DNA of 64,000 bases from Laceyella sacchari (GCF_004343255.1 NZ_SMDD01000001.1:880577-944576); one strand, 5' to 3'. Positions 35,803 to 45,284 are shown, counted from the first letter of the stretch. Numbers and translations are program-made. Notes: generated by a model from the sequence alone, not told the origin.

Positions 35803-36510
35803 GTGAGAGCGTCGGAAGGGCGAGAAACAAGGCCACATGCAGCGCAGTTTTGGACAGGGATTCAAGTTGCTTTGCCGATTGCCGTCGGCTACATACCCAT
35901 TGCTATCGCTTTTGGCGTGATGGCGCGACAGGTGGAACTCAGTCTGTGGGATACGGCATTGATGTCGATATTGGTGTATGCCGGCGCCAGCCAATTCATG
36001 GCCGTCAATATGTTGGCGACGGGGGCAGGGGGATTGGAAATCATTCTAGCCACGCTGGTCATCAATTTGCGCCATGTGGTGATGGGACTTTCTCTGATGA
36101 ATTTATTGAAGGGTGTTCGCCCAGCCTGGAAAGGGGCGTTGTCGCTTGGGGTGACGGATGAATCCTTTGCCGTGGCCACCCTGTCGGGAAGAAACCACCC
36201 CGTTTTTTTGGCCGGAATCATGTTATCTGCTTATTTGGCTTGGGTGGGAGGTACTCTGTTGGGCGGCATGTTGTACCAGTTTATCCCCCCCGACATCGGT
36301 AATAGCATGTCCATCGCCTTGTATGCGATGTTCATCAGCTTGTTAATCCCGGAGATGAGACGGGAGCGCAAGGTGGTCATGATCGCTGGCACTGCCATGC
36401 TAATAAATGCGTTGGGCACGGAGCTACTTGGGTTGGCGTCCGGTTGGTCGATCATTTTGGCGACGTTGGCAGCCAGTGCCTTGTTTGCGGGAAAGGGGGA
36501 GAAAGCGTGA
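35803..36510 (+). CDS. azlC: AzlC-family branched-chain amino acid exporter subunit
   Basis: 235 aa with five or more hydrophobic helices. GIQVALPIAVGYIPIAIAFGVMA and the conserved VYAGASQFMAVNML and INLRHVVMGLSL segments identify AzlC. Works with the small AzlD partner encoded next to export branched-chain amino acids. GTG 35803 follows GAAGGTGAT. Coupled to azlD by GTGA overlap. Fits the branched-chain metabolism seen at the left of the window. Confidence 0.9.
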   Translation: MRASEGRETRPHAAQFWTGIQVALPIAVGYIPIAIAFGVMARQVELSLWDTALMSILVYAGASQFMAVNMLATGAGGLEIILATLVINLRHVVMGLSLMNLLKGVRPAWKGALSLGVTDESFAVATLSGRNHPVFLAGIMLSAYLAWVGGTLLGGMLYQFIPPDIGNSMSIALYAMFISLLIPEMRRERKVVMIAGTAMLINALGTELLGLASGWSIILATLAASALFAGKGEKA

Positions 36511-36806
36511 GTGCATGGTGGATCATTCTCGGAATGTCTTTAGTGACGATGGTCCCGCGTTTGTTGCCAGCATGGGTCATGGACAGGATGGTGATCCCCG
36601 GCTTTGTGGACCGATTGCTAAAGAACATCCCTTATGCAGCATTGGGAGCATTGATCTTCCCAGGGGTGTTATTGATTGATAAAAACCCGGTTATCGGGTT
36701 GATCGGTGGCGGTGTGGCTGTGGTTTTGGCCTATTTCCGAATGCATACGATGCTGGTGATCATCGGGGCGATCGCGGCGGTGATAGTGGCGAAAATGGTT
36801 GTTTAA
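36507..36806 (+). CDS. azlD: AzlD-family transporter small subunit
   Basis: 99 aa, three to four helices; MVPRLLPAWVMDR, LLKNIPYAALGALIFPGVL and AYFRMHTMLVIIGAIAAV are the family pattern. GTG 36507 overlaps the azlC stop, which decides the start against the longer frame at 36444. Ends in the left arm of a terminator. Confidence 0.88.
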   Translation: MSAWWIILGMSLVTMVPRLLPAWVMDRMVIPGFVDRLLKNIPYAALGALIFPGVLLIDKNPVIGLIGGGVAVVLAYFRMHTMLVIIGAIAAVIVAKMVV

Positions 36807-36840
36807 AACAAGGCAATGCGGTGCCGCATTGCCTTGTTTT
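36805..36840. terminator. Bidirectional terminator
   Basis: AAAACAAGGCAATGCGG / CCGCATTGCCTTGTTTT, 17-bp perfect arms, serving azlD (+) and the VOC gene (-). Confidence 0.9.
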
Positions 36841-36846
36841 AATGGA

Positions 36847-37209
36847 TTATCCTTTTAACACATATTCATAGCCATCCAGGTCTTTGAAGACGGCGAATGT
36901 ACCATACGGCATTTTGTTGGGCTCACCTTGGAATACCACCCCGTTTTCCTTCATGCGTTGATAGGTGGACTCGATGTCGTCGCAGAGAAAGACAAGGGAA
37001 GGTTTTAACTCGGCCCAATGAGTCATCAGTGCGCGGGGATAAAGCACCAACTTGGTTTCGGCACCGGCTGGCCCCACTTCGATCCAACGCCCGCTCGGCC
37101 CCATCGGATGGTCGGCGTGTACCGTGAAGCCAACCTGCTCGGTCCAGAAGCGCAATGCTTGATCCTGGTCTTCAACGTATATGGTGACAGTGGCGATTCG
37201 CTTAATCAT
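36847..37209 (-). CDS. VOC (glyoxalase-like) protein
   Basis: 120 aa. Paired beta-alpha-beta-beta-beta modules: ATVTIYVEDQDQALRFWTEQVGFTV and SLVFLCDDIESTYQRMKENGVVF, ending FAVFKDLDGYEYVL with the metal Glu region. Such proteins include glyoxalases and resistance proteins; the ligand cannot be told. ATG 37209 follows GAGAGGAGAG. Confidence 0.8.
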   Translation of the reverse strand: MIKRIATVTIYVEDQDQALRFWTEQVGFTVHADHPMGPSGRWIEVGPAGAETKLVLYPRALMTHWAELKPSLVFLCDDIESTYQRMKENGVVFQGEPNKMPYGTFAVFKDLDGYEYVLKG

Positions 37210-37372
37210 GCCCAACTCTCCTCTCATGGCTATAATGGTTCGTTGGTTCATAGCTTGTTCCGTTTCCCGGAAAATAACGCGGATGGTATTAAAACGAAAT
37301 CCGGATGTGAAGATTGTGAGCGTTTGCCATTTGCGATATAGTGAGAATTGGATAGGAGAGATTTATTTTGGG

Positions 37373-38224
37373 GTGACTAAACTGAATTCTTCGGTAAAAA
37401 AGAAGCTCCGGCCAGTATCGATCAAATTGAGTGTCGTATGGCACGACATCATACACAATCCGGGCCGGTTTTTAGCGTCGGTGTTCGTTCCATTGGCAAC
37501 GATGTGGACATTGATTGAAATCTCTTCGTATTTTTTGCCGATTTCGCAACTGTTGCAAGGCATCGGGCCGTTTCTGCTCCTGTTGCTAATCAGCCTGTGC
37601 ATCGGTGTGGTTCAGATGATTCGCCCAGAGGAAATTAACATCAGAGTGGGAACGAGCCAAGTAGTCATCAAGTTTGGCGACTTATTGGCCCAAGAGGGGT
37701 TTAATGTGATTCCAAGCAATAACTATTTTTATTTTGCAGCCAGCCCCCTTGCCAACTCTTTGGATGTGCAATTGGCGCGGCAGATTTTCCAAGCCGATTT
37801 CGACAGATATAAAGAAGTGGGATGGTTGGTTGATGAGCTACTTGAAGCCAAAGGGCGCAGTTATCCCATCGGCACCACTTTGCCCGTCGTATTTGGCGAA
37901 GGAAAGTATCTGATTGTCGCCTCCAGCATGATGGATGACCCCAGCGGGCTTCCCTACATGGACATGCACATCTTGTGGGATGCGTTAAAAGGCTTATGGG
38001 CCAAGGCGCGAGAACTTTGCGAGGGGCACCCAGTCAATGTGCCGTTGCTTGGTACGGGGAGAGCGGGGATCGGCATTCGCGAAGTGGATTTGATTCGCAT
38101 CATTATCATTTCACTTCAGCATGAGCAGCAACGCGTTTCCCCTACGGTGCGGATTGTGATTCATCCAGATAAATACTCCGATATTGACTTGGGTCAACTG
38201 AAAAAAGAGTATCGTTGGCTATGA
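37373..38224 (+). CDS. Two-helix membrane-anchored macro-domain protein
   Basis: About 283 aa. Two adjacent membrane helices (FLASVFVPLATMWTLIEISSYF; GIGPFLLLLLISLCIGVVQMI) then a macro-like domain: NIRVGTSQVVIKFGDLLAQEG, VIPSNNYFYF, PIGTTLPVVFG, LLGTGRAGIGI. This is the TM-macro/DUF6430 layout; macro domains bind ADP-ribose derivatives, and TM-macro proteins act as effectors in type II Thoeris defence. No TIR gene is adjacent, so here it is an orphan. Start uncertain: GTG 37373 is the first in-frame candidate near a Shine-Dalgarno-like AGGAGA; the frame is open to 37181. Confidence 0.7.
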   Translation: MTKLNSSVKKKLRPVSIKLSVVWHDIIHNPGRFLASVFVPLATMWTLIEISSYFLPISQLLQGIGPFLLLLLISLCIGVVQMIRPEEINIRVGTSQVVIKFGDLLAQEGFNVIPSNNYFYFAASPLANSLDVQLARQIFQADFDRYKEVGWLVDELLEAKGRSYPIGTTLPVVFGEGKYLIVASSMMDDPSGLPYMDMHILWDALKGLWAKARELCEGHPVNVPLLGTGRAGIGIREVDLIRIIIISLQHEQQRVSPTVRIVIHPDKYSDIDLGQLKKEYRWL

Positions 38225-38235
38225 CGACTTTTGAT

Positions 38236-38276
38236 AATCGCCGTCTGTCGTAAGATAGGTTGAGCAGACGGCGATT
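38236..38276 (+). terminator. Hairpin after macro-domain gene
   Basis: AATCGCCGTCTG pairs exactly with CAGACGGCGATT across 17 nt; no T-run follows, so termination is only likely. Confidence 0.45.
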
Positions 38277-38313
38277 ACCAAAGTCTGAGGCGAGTGGTGT
38301 CGAAAAATAACAC

Positions 38314-38342
38314 TTGACAAATATAATAAAATGTGATATAAT
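38314..38342 (+). promoter_or_regulatory. Strong sigma-A promoter of the methyltransferase gene
   Basis: Perfect consensus: TTGACA, 17-nt AT-rich spacer, TATAAT. Predicted leader of about 95 nt. Confidence 0.9.
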
Positions 38343-38361
38343 AAAAAATTTATTGACTATT

Positions 38362-38437
38362 TATCCTCTTGCGTAATATGATGATAATGAAAGCTGATCT
38401 CTCATTATTTATCAGCAACCGTGCAAGAGGAGGATAA
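38362..38437 (+). promoter_or_regulatory. Structured leader with possible short reading frame, masking the methyltransferase RBS
   Basis: TCCTCTTGC (38364-38372) is complementary to GCAAGAGGA (38423-38431), which contains the ribosome site. Between them ATAATGA/TCATTAT and GCTGAT/ATCAGC can form alternative stems. A 19-codon frame runs from ATG 38378 to TAA 38437 and ends inside the ribosome site, as in translational attenuators of resistance methylases; but no ribosome site precedes its ATG. Attenuation is an inference. Confidence 0.45.
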
Positions 38438-38443
38438 ACATTG

Positions 38444-39361
38444 ATGGAAAAAGAACCTCGCGTTAGTTTGACCGCACTCATTTCCGCCTATGGCCGCGCA
38501 TACCACGCCATGTATGATTCCCCTAAGATATTTGATGATTTTCTAGCTCGTCAGTGGTTTACCGATGAAGCGTTTTCCGAATTGGGAGCCCATCTGGCTC
38601 AGTCCCTTCCGCACTTCGCCCCGGAGAAGGTCGCTGATTGCCAGGATCAAGCCAGTGCCTTACGATGGGTGATGCAAAGTCATAACGCCATCAGCCTCAG
38701 TCGCTCAAAACATGCCGAGGACAGCTTGGAGTTAGCCGTCCGCCAGGGAGCACGGCAGTATGTCATCCTCGGGGCGGGCCTCGACACGTTTGCGTTTCGG
38801 CGGCCGGACATGTTGGAGCAGATCCACGTGTTTGAAGTTGATCATCCCGCCACACAAGCATTTAAGCGGCGTCGCCTGGCCGAATTGGACTGGGAGCAAC
38901 CGCCGCAATTACATTTCGTTCCAGTAGATTTCACTGCTGAAAAACTGGCGGATGCGCTTTGTCGTACAGCGTTTGATCCCCAGTTACGAAGTTTTTTTAG
39001 TTGGCTAGGTGTGACTTATTATCTTGACAGAGAGACCGTGTTTGACACCTTGCGCTCATTTGCCGATATTGCCGCAACAGGTAGTTGGATCGTTTTTGAT
39101 TATTTGGATCTAAACGCCTTTGACACTAAACGGGCTTCCGTTCGCGTGAAGCGAATGCAAGAGGCAGTGAGTCGAGTAGGAGAGCCGATGAAAACAGGGT
39201 TTGACCCGGCTACGCTTGCCAAGGAGCTAGCCCACATCGGCTTGCGCCTCGAAGAGAACTTGCCCCCAACTGACATTGAAGAACGTTATTTCCAGGGGCG
39301 GACAGATGGTTACCGCGCATTTGAACATATCCATTTTGCGCGAGCGGTGGTTGACTGCTGA
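38444..39361 (+). CDS. Class I SAM-dependent methyltransferase, LCMT-like
   Basis: 305 aa of the leucine-carboxyl-methyltransferase-like family common as small-molecule O-methyltransferases. SAM-binding ARQYVILGAGLDTFAFR (residues about 100-120), acidic FEVDHPATQAFKRRRL, and FFSWLGVTYYLD are family hallmarks. Start ATG 38444 with GAGGAGG at 10 nt; TTG 38441 is possible. Strong promoter and leader suggest inducible expression. Substrate unknown; neighbours give no pathway clue. Confidence 0.82.
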   Translation: MEKEPRVSLTALISAYGRAYHAMYDSPKIFDDFLARQWFTDEAFSELGAHLAQSLPHFAPEKVADCQDQASALRWVMQSHNAISLSRSKHAEDSLELAVRQGARQYVILGAGLDTFAFRRPDMLEQIHVFEVDHPATQAFKRRRLAELDWEQPPQLHFVPVDFTAEKLADALCRTAFDPQLRSFFSWLGVTYYLDRETVFDTLRSFADIAATGSWIVFDYLDLNAFDTKRASVRVKRMQEAVSRVGEPMKTGFDPATLAKELAHIGLRLEENLPPTDIEERYFQGRTDGYRAFEHIHFARAVVDC

Positions 39362-39550
39362 TTAATCAGTTCGGTGATACTTCGTGTTTCTGAAATTACG
39401 GGTTGCGAGGATATACCGTATTGAAGATCGCTCCTCTACCACTTGACAAGATCATCCTATATTGTGAGCGGATTGTGCCGATTCGTTGACAAGATTTTCA
39501 CGGATGGAACAGAGTGTGTTATGATGTGGAGTGGATGGAGGAGGATGCGC

Positions 39551-40513
39551 ATGAAACAGCTTCGAATTTTACGGGCGCTGGCGGTGGTCACCTCGGTCGG
39601 CGCTTATATCATGCTATTAATGGGCGCTATCGTCAGCAAGACAGAATCGGGTAAAGGTTGCGGAAACTCTTGGCCTTTCTGCCATGGACAATTGATTCCC
39701 GAATCGATGCCGATCAGCACCCTGATTGAATTAAGCCACCGTGTTGTTTCGGGCATCGACGGGTTGCTGATTTTGATCTTGACCGTATGGTCTTGGATGA
39801 TGTTCAAAGACAATCTGCGCGTCAAAACGTTGGGCTTTATGAGTCTCTTTTTTGTGGTGTTACAAGGCGGACTGGGGGCGTTGACGGTTGTGTTTGAAGG
39901 CGAATTCGCCAAGAAATTTGCCCTTGCTCTGCACTTCGGCTTTTCGCTGATCTCATTTGCCAGTGTAATTTTGTTGACAGTGACGTTGTTCCAGTTGCCA
40001 AAACAATTAAGTGTGAAAGACGATCAACCCATCAGCAAAGGGATGAAGATTGCCACATGGGGATTGGCTGCTTGGACGTATGTCATTGTTTACACTGGGG
40101 CGCTGGTACGCCATGCTGATGCCACAATGGGATGCGGGTATTCGTTCCCCGGTTGCGGAACGACCTTGTTACCTGATTTTACTTCGTTAGCGGGAATTCA
40201 CATGTTGCACCGGTATGGGGCATATTCTATGTGGCTTTTCAGTTTGCTTTTCTTGATAGGGATTTTGAAGGCGTTTCGCGATCGACAGGATTTTGTGCGA
40301 GGCGGTTGGATGGCGTTTGTCTTGATTACGTTGCAGGCGCTGACCGGGATCATCACGATTAAGACCGGTGGGCAGCTGGTGGCGGCGTTGGTACACACCA
40401 CGATCATTTCCGTTTATTTCTCGGTAATCAGTTACCTCTGCATGCAAGGCGGTTGGCCTTGGAAACGGAGTTTGAAGGAAGCGGAGTTGCCTGCAAATCC
40501 GATGGTGAATTAG
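39551..40513 (+). CDS. ctaA: Haem A synthase
   Basis: 320 aa, eight membrane helices in two similar halves. Converts haem O to haem A for cytochrome aa3 oxidase. Haem-ligand histidines: ELSHRVVSG, ALHFGFSL, GIHMLHRYGAY and LVHTTIIS; the CGNSWPFCHG and CGYSFPGCG cysteine pairs of Bacillus-type CtaA are present. ATG 39551 follows GGAGGAGG, which rules out the upstream open frame. Usually paired with ctaB; not here. Confidence 0.92.
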   Translation: MKQLRILRALAVVTSVGAYIMLLMGAIVSKTESGKGCGNSWPFCHGQLIPESMPISTLIELSHRVVSGIDGLLILILTVWSWMMFKDNLRVKTLGFMSLFFVVLQGGLGALTVVFEGEFAKKFALALHFGFSLISFASVILLTVTLFQLPKQLSVKDDQPISKGMKIATWGLAAWTYVIVYTGALVRHADATMGCGYSFPGCGTTLLPDFTSLAGIHMLHRYGAYSMWLFSLLFLIGILKAFRDRQDFVRGGWMAFVLITLQALTGIITIKTGGQLVAALVHTTIISVYFSVISYLCMQGGWPWKRSLKEAELPANPMVN

Positions 40514-40530
40514 GTTAGGGTTGGCGAACA

Positions 40531-40573
40531 AACCGGTATTCATGAACGGGGTTCATGAGCACCGGTTTTTTTG
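40531..40573 (+). terminator. ctaA terminator
   Basis: AACCGGT / ACCGGTT with an inner TCATGAAC/GTTCATGA stem, followed by seven T. Confidence 0.85.
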
Positions 40574-40730
40574 TATTTGTCCGTATGAAATTAGTGCAAT
40601 TGGAAGATGCCAGAATCAAAGAAGTGGAAAAATTTATTTCCGCATCTCGCCAGTCGCCGTTCTTTTTGATACAATCACTTATGAACGATTTTTCTCGTTC
40701 AAAATGGAAAATTAAATCTGTTTTATTTGC

Positions 40731-40863
40731 ATCCTTCGGGGCAGGGTGAAAATCCCGACCGGCGGTGATGGGGCAAATTGGCCCCTTAGCCCGTGACCCG
40801 CACGCGTGCGGTGGATTCGGTGAAATTCCGGAGCCGACAGTATAGTCTGGATGGGAGAAGGAT
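40731..40863 (+). promoter_or_regulatory. FMN riboswitch (RFN element)
   Basis: All conserved blocks occur in order: ATCCTTCGGGGCAGGG, GAAATCCC-type GAAAATCCCGACCGGCGGT, the AGCCCGTGACCCGC arm, GATTCGGTGAAATTCCG, GAGCCGACAGTATAGTC, and the closing GGATG...AGAAGGAT. FMN binding shuts off the downstream riboflavin operon through the terminator at 40976. A TACAAT at 40670 may be the -10 box. Confidence 0.97.
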
Positions 40864-40975
40864 GAACAGGTGTCGTGTACCCTTTGGGGAGGTTTTTTAA
40901 AAAAGCTCTTCTAAAGGTTTATTTTGCTATGCTAAATTTTGTATACGTACATGAACCTGCTTCTTTCTGACAATT

Positions 40976-41014
40976 GCCCCGATTCCTTGTGCAAACTGGG
41001 AAGCGGGGTTTTTT
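40976..41014 (+). terminator. Riboswitch-controlled terminator of the rib operon
   Basis: GCCCCGATTCC pairs with GGGAAGCGGGG followed by TTTTTT, 110 nt after the aptamer and just before ribD. This is the expected FMN-stabilised terminator of the expression platform. Confidence 0.8.
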
Positions 41015-41035
41015 ATTCAAAGGGGGGGTGAAAAG

Positions 41036-42127
41036 GTGAAAGTGCATGAAGATTGGATGAGATTGGCGTTGGATTTGGCAGGAGCTGCAACCGGCCAGAC
41101 TTCCCCCAATCCCATGGTGGGCGCGGTCGTTGTGAAAAACGGCAAAATGGTTGGAATGGGCTCTCATCTGAAAGCAGGAACGGAACATGCAGAGGTGCAC
41201 GCAATCAACATGGCTGGCCGTGAAGCAGAAGGGAGCACCATTTATGTCACATTGGAACCCTGCAATCATACTGGTCGAACACCGCCATGTACGGACAAGT
41301 TGATCGCTGCGGGAGTTCGGCGCGTGGTGATTGGGACGACCGATCCGGATGAAAATGTGCAGGGACGGGGGATCGCCCGGCTTCGCGAGGCCGGAATCGA
41401 GGTGATCGAAGGGGTGTTGGCGGCAGAATGCCAAGCGCTGAATGAAGCATATTTTTTCCACCGCCGAACGGGCAAGCCGTTTGTCACTTTGAAGACGGCG
41501 ATGACCTTGGATGGCAAAATCGCCACCGTGACGGGAGACAGCCGCTGGATTACGGGCGAAGCTGCTCGTGAACATGTGCACGTGATGCGTCACCGGCATG
41601 ATGCCATTTTGGTGGGAATCCGGACTGTGCTATGCGATGATCCCCGATTGACAGCTCGGCTGGTTCCAGGCGGAAATCATCCTGTGCGCGTGGTATTGGA
41701 TAGTCACCTACAAACCCCGTTGGATGCAGCCATTACAAAGGTTGACGAAGCACCAACTTGGATTTTTACAACCGATGCACGGGATCGGGAGCGTGAACAG
41801 CTCCTTCTCGCCAAGGGGGTGCGCGTCATTTCGACAGGTGCGGCGCCGCAAGTTGATTTGGAAAAGATGCTTGATATTTTGGGGAAGGAAGGGATCTTGT
41901 CGCTGATGATCGAAGGTGGCGGCACGGTCAACGCCGCATTTTTACGGCAAGGATTGGTGCAAAAAGTGGTTGCGTTTATCGCGCCAAAATTGTTGGGCGG
42001 CCAGGATAGCCCCACTTCCTTTGAGGGGGAAAATCCTTCCCTTATGCAATCATCTCTTTCGCTTCGGGATGTGCGTGTCGCGCAATTTGACCAAGACATC
42101 TGCGTCACAGGTTATCTTCATGCATGA
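41036..42127 (+). CDS. ribD: Bifunctional riboflavin deaminase/reductase
   Basis: 363 aa. N-terminal cytidine-deaminase-like domain with zinc motif HAEVHAI and EPCNHTGRTPPC; C-terminal reductase with KTAMTLDGKIAT and GDSRWITG and IEGGGTVNAAFL. Carries out the second and third steps from the GTP-derived pyrimidine to the ribitylamino-uracil phosphate. GTG start with AAAGGGGGGGTGA upstream. First gene of ribD-ribE-ribBA-ribH under the FMN riboswitch. Confidence 0.95.
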   Translation: MKVHEDWMRLALDLAGAATGQTSPNPMVGAVVVKNGKMVGMGSHLKAGTEHAEVHAINMAGREAEGSTIYVTLEPCNHTGRTPPCTDKLIAAGVRRVVIGTTDPDENVQGRGIARLREAGIEVIEGVLAAECQALNEAYFFHRRTGKPFVTLKTAMTLDGKIATVTGDSRWITGEAAREHVHVMRHRHDAILVGIRTVLCDDPRLTARLVPGGNHPVRVVLDSHLQTPLDAAITKVDEAPTWIFTTDARDREREQLLLAKGVRVISTGAAPQVDLEKMLDILGKEGILSLMIEGGGTVNAAFLRQGLVQKVVAFIAPKLLGGQDSPTSFEGENPSLMQSSLSLRDVRVAQFDQDICVTGYLHA

Positions 42128-42145
42128 TGTCGGAGGAGGATGGCT

Positions 42146-42799
42146 GTGTTTACAGGAATCATTGAAGAAGTGGGCCGAGTGATACATGTGAAGAAGCAAC
42201 CGGCGGCGATGGAGTTGACCATTCAGGCCGACCGCGTGCTCCAAGGGACTGAGTTGGGGGACAGCATCGCCGTGAACGGCGTTTGTTTAACAGTGACCCG
42301 TATGAGCGCGGACACCTTCTGCGCTGATGTGATGCCGGAAACTGTCAAACGAACCAACCTGAGTCAGTTGCAGACTGGAACCCCGGTCAATCTGGAACGG
42401 GCGCTGGCAGTAGGAGACCGATTGGGAGGCCACTTCGTGCAAGGGCACGTTGACGGGGTGGGCGTGATTCAATCGATTACGCCCATGGCCAATGCAGTGG
42501 TCTTTCGCATTCAAGTGGACCCCGCTCTCACCGATTACATGATTCCCAAAGGCTCGATTGCGGTCAATGGGATCAGCCTGACGTTGGTCGATGTGGAAGC
42601 GAATGCGTTTACTGTTTCGATCATCCCGCACACATTGCACCACACCCAGTTGCAACAAGGGAAACCGGGCGATCAGGTCAACATCGAGTGCGACATGATC
42701 GGCAAGTATTTGGCTAAATGGGTGAAAGGCAAACCTGCTGTTGCCGCGCCGGATGGCTTGTCGTTGGACAGACTAAAGGAAGCCGGGTTTCTCGGTTGA
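42146..42799 (+). CDS. ribE: Riboflavin synthase alpha chain
   Basis: 217 aa, two homologous beta-barrel halves, each beginning with the family pattern (FTGIIEEVG and [12 protein letters not shown]). Dismutes two lumazines to riboflavin. GTG 42146 is chosen over ATG 42140 because GGAGGAGG then lies 6 nt upstream and the product begins [10 protein letters not shown] as in homologues. Ends 17 nt before ribBA. Confidence 0.95.
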   Translation: MFTGIIEEVGRVIHVKKQPAAMELTIQADRVLQGTELGDSIAVNGVCLTVTRMSADTFCADVMPETVKRTNLSQLQTGTPVNLERALAVGDRLGGHFVQGHVDGVGVIQSITPMANAVVFRIQVDPALTDYMIPKGSIAVNGISLTLVDVEANAFTVSIIPHTLHHTQLQQGKPGDQVNIECDMIGKYLAKWVKGKPAVAAPDGLSLDRLKEAGFLG

Positions 42800-42816
42800 C
42801 AAAGGGGGAAGCGAAC

Positions 42817-44010
42817 ATGTTTCACACGATTGAAGAAGCGTTGGATGAATTGAAACAAGGCCGGGTCATTATCGTGGTTGATGACGAAGATAGGGAAAAT
42901 GAAGGGGATTTTGTGGCGTTAGCCGATCGGATCAAGCCGGAGACGGTCAATTTCATGATCACGCATGGTCGCGGCTTGGTGTGCGTTCCGTTGTTGGAAG
43001 AGCGGGCGCAAGCGCTGGATTTGCCTCCTATGGTTGCGCACAACACCGACCGGCATGGTACAGCGTTTACGGTTTCGGTGGATGCACACAATACGACGAC
43101 GGGCATCTCCGCTTTTGAACGGGCAGACACGATCCGCCAACTGATTGATCCTGCCGCTAAACCGCAACATTTTCGTAGGCCGGGCCACATTTTTCCGCTG
43201 GTCGCTCGTCCAGGAGGCGTGTTGAGACGGGCGGGGCACACGGAAGCGGCGGTGGACTTGGCTAAATTGTGCGGCGCCTATCCTGCGGGAGTGATTTGTG
43301 AAGTTATCAACGAAGACGGCACCATGGCTCGTGTGCCCGAGTTGTCGGAAATCGCCCAGCGGTTTGGGCTGAAGATGATCACCATCCAAGAGTTGATCAA
43401 ATATCGCCGTCGCACAGAGACGCTGATCAAACGAGAAGTGTCGATCCACTTGCCGACGGAGTTTGGCGAGTTTACGGTGGTTGGGTACACCAACGAGGTG
43501 GATGGCAAGGAGCATGTTGCTTTTGTCAAGGGAGAGCTTGATCCGGAAGAGCCGACCTTGGTGCGGGTGCACTCTGAATGTTTGACCGGGGATGTGTTCG
43601 GTTCGCATCGATGCGATTGCGGGCCACAGCTTCACGCCGCACTCCAACGAATCGCCGAAGAAGGCAAAGGCGTTCTGCTGTACATGCGCCAAGAAGGACG
43701 CGGCATTGGTCTCATCAACAAACTTAAAGCGTATAAGTTGCAGGAAGAAGGGTTGGACACCGTAGAAGCCAATGTAAAGCTTGGATTCCAACCGGATCTG
43801 CGGGAATATGGCATTGGGGCACAAATCTTGCGCGATTTGGGCGTTCGGCGTATGCGTCTGATGACCAATAATCCCCGCAAAATCACAGGTTTGAAAGGTT
43901 ATGGCCTGGAAGTGTCCGAAGTGGTGCCAATTGTTTTTCCACCTCGGAAGGAAAACCGCAATTACATGATGACCAAAAAAGAGAAAATGGGACACTTGTT
44001 GCCCTTGTGA
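42817..44010 (+). CDS. ribBA: 3,4-dihydroxybutanone-4-phosphate synthase / GTP cyclohydrolase II
   Basis: 397 aa fusion. N-terminal Rib[14 protein letters not shown] (acidic loop), [42 protein letters not shown]-terminal Rib[22 protein letters not shown] with zinc cysteines, and [13 protein letters not shown]. Both active sites look complete. ATG 42817 follows AAAGGGGGAAG. Supplies both branches of riboflavin synthesis. Confidence 0.96.
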   Translation: MFHTIEEALDELKQGRVIIVVDDEDRENEGDFVALADRIKPETVNFMITHGRGLVCVPLLEERAQALDLPPMVAHNTDRHGTAFTVSVDAHNTTTGISAFERADTIRQLIDPAAKPQHFRRPGHIFPLVARPGGVLRRAGHTEAAVDLAKLCGAYPAGVICEVINEDGTMARVPELSEIAQRFGLKMITIQELIKYRRRTETLIKREVSIHLPTEFGEFTVVGYTNEVDGKEHVAFVKGELDPEEPTLVRVHSECLTGDVFGSHRCDCGPQLHAALQRIAEEGKGVLLYMRQEGRGIGLINKLKAYKLQEEGLDTVEANVKLGFQPDLREYGIGAQILRDLGVRRMRLMTNNPRKITGLKGYGLEVSEVVPIVFPPRKENRNYMMTKKEKMGHLLPL

Positions 44011-44031
44011 ATGCTGAGGAGGAATGGTAAG

Positions 44032-44502
44032 ATGCCACACGTATATGAAGGAAAGTTGGTTGCCCAAGGGTTAAGATTTGGCATTGTTGTCAGCCGCTTC
44101 AATGACTTTATCACTGCTAAACTGTTGGAAGGTGCCATCGACACATTGAAGCGCCACGGGGCGGAGGATGAACAGATCTCCGTGGCCTGGGTGCCGGGCG
44201 CATTTGAAATCCCGTTGATCGCTGACCAAATGGCGGCCACCCATCGGTATGACGCCATCATCACGCTGGGCTGTGTCATCCGGGGGGCGACCAGCCATTA
44301 TGACTATGTGTGCAACGAAGTCTCCAAAGGTGTGGCACAAGTAAGCCAGCGCCACCAACTTCCGGTCGTGTTTGGGGTAGTGACGACGGAGACGATTGAA
44401 CAAGCCATTGAGCGGGCCGGAACCAAAGCGGGGAACAAAGGAGCGGAAGCGGCGGTCAGCGCGATCGAAATGGCCAATCTGATGCGGCAAATCAACGGCT
44501 AA
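44032..44502 (+). CDS. ribH: 6,7-dimethyl-8-ribityllumazine synthase
   Basis: 156 aa, icosahedral lumazine synthase. [44 protein letters not shown] (catalytic His), and [26 protein letters not shown] are diagnostic. ATG 44032 follows GAGGAGG. Last gene of the rib operon; scpA starts 18 nt later without an evident terminator, so the two groups may be co-transcribed. Confidence 0.96.
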   Translation: MPHVYEGKLVAQGLRFGIVVSRFNDFITAKLLEGAIDTLKRHGAEDEQISVAWVPGAFEIPLIADQMAATHRYDAIITLGCVIRGATSHYDYVCNEVSKGVAQVSQRHQLPVVFGVVTTETIEQAIERAGTKAGNKGAEAAVSAIEMANLMRQING

Positions 44503-44519
44503 CAGAAAGAGGAAAAGGC

Positions 44520-45284
44520 ATGGCGCATGATGTAAAAATCAAGCTGGACCTATTTGAAGGGCCATTGGATTTGTTGCTACATCTCATTGAAAAAGCGGAA
44601 GTCGATATTTATCAAGTTCCCATCGCGCAGATTACAGAACAGTACATGCAGGTCTTGTATGAAGCGCAAGAGCTTGAATTGGAGGTAGCCAGTGAGTTTT
44701 TAGTGATGGCGGCCACGTTGCTGGCGATCAAAAGCCGGATGCTCTTGCCGCGGCAAGAAGAAGTGTTGGAAGATGATTTCACTTACGATGAAGAGGAATG
44801 GTTGGTAGACCCGCGGACGGAATTGGTGGAGCGTTTATTGGAGTATAAGCGGTACAAGCGGTTGGGTGAAGTGTTGCGCGAACGGGAAGAGGAGCGTAGC
44901 AAAGTGTATTCCCGACCGGCGATGGACCTCTCCTCTTACACGCAGGAAGCCAACCCAGTCGAAGGCCTTACACCGGATGATCTGTTGCAAGCGTTTGTCG
45001 ATGCCCTCAAAAATCGCAAACCTCCCGAGCCGATGGCCAAAGTAGCTCGGGAAGAGATTTCCGTCAGTGCCCGCATGGATGAAATATATAATGAACTGTT
45101 GGAACAGGGGCAACTTTTCTTTACGAAGATGTTAAAGTGGGACACGTTGACGAAAGAGCGGGTGATCACTACCTTTTTGGCTTTACTAGAATTGATGAAA
45201 ATGAAAAAAATCATCTGCCGGCAACATGCGCTGTTTGGGGAAATCTTGATTGAGCGGTTAGAAGTGGGGGGAAGCCAAACGTGA
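44520..45284 (+). CDS. scpA: Segregation and condensation protein A
   Basis: 254 aa kleisin of the SMC condensin complex. N-terminal KLDLFEGPLDLLLHLIEKAEVDIYQVPIAQITEQY is the family signature that binds the SMC neck; the C-terminal winged-helix VITTFLALLELMKMKKI binds the SMC cap. Overlaps scpB by 4 nt. Position after ribH agrees with B. subtilis. Confidence 0.95.
   Translation: MAHDVKIKLDLFEGPLDLLLHLIEKAEVDIYQVPIAQITEQYMQVLYEAQELELEVASEFLVMAATLLAIKSRMLLPRQEEVLEDDFTYDEEEWLVDPRTELVERLLEYKRYKRLGEVLREREEERSKVYSRPAMDLSSYTQEANPVEGLTPDDLLQAFVDALKNRKPPEPMAKVAREEISVSARMDEIYNELLEQGQLFFTKMLKWDTLTKERVITTFLALLELMKMKKIICRQHALFGEILIERLEVGGSQT

Noticed and set aside
42919-44067. 382-codon minus-strand frame
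   Set aside because: Antisense to ribBA, an unmistakable gene.
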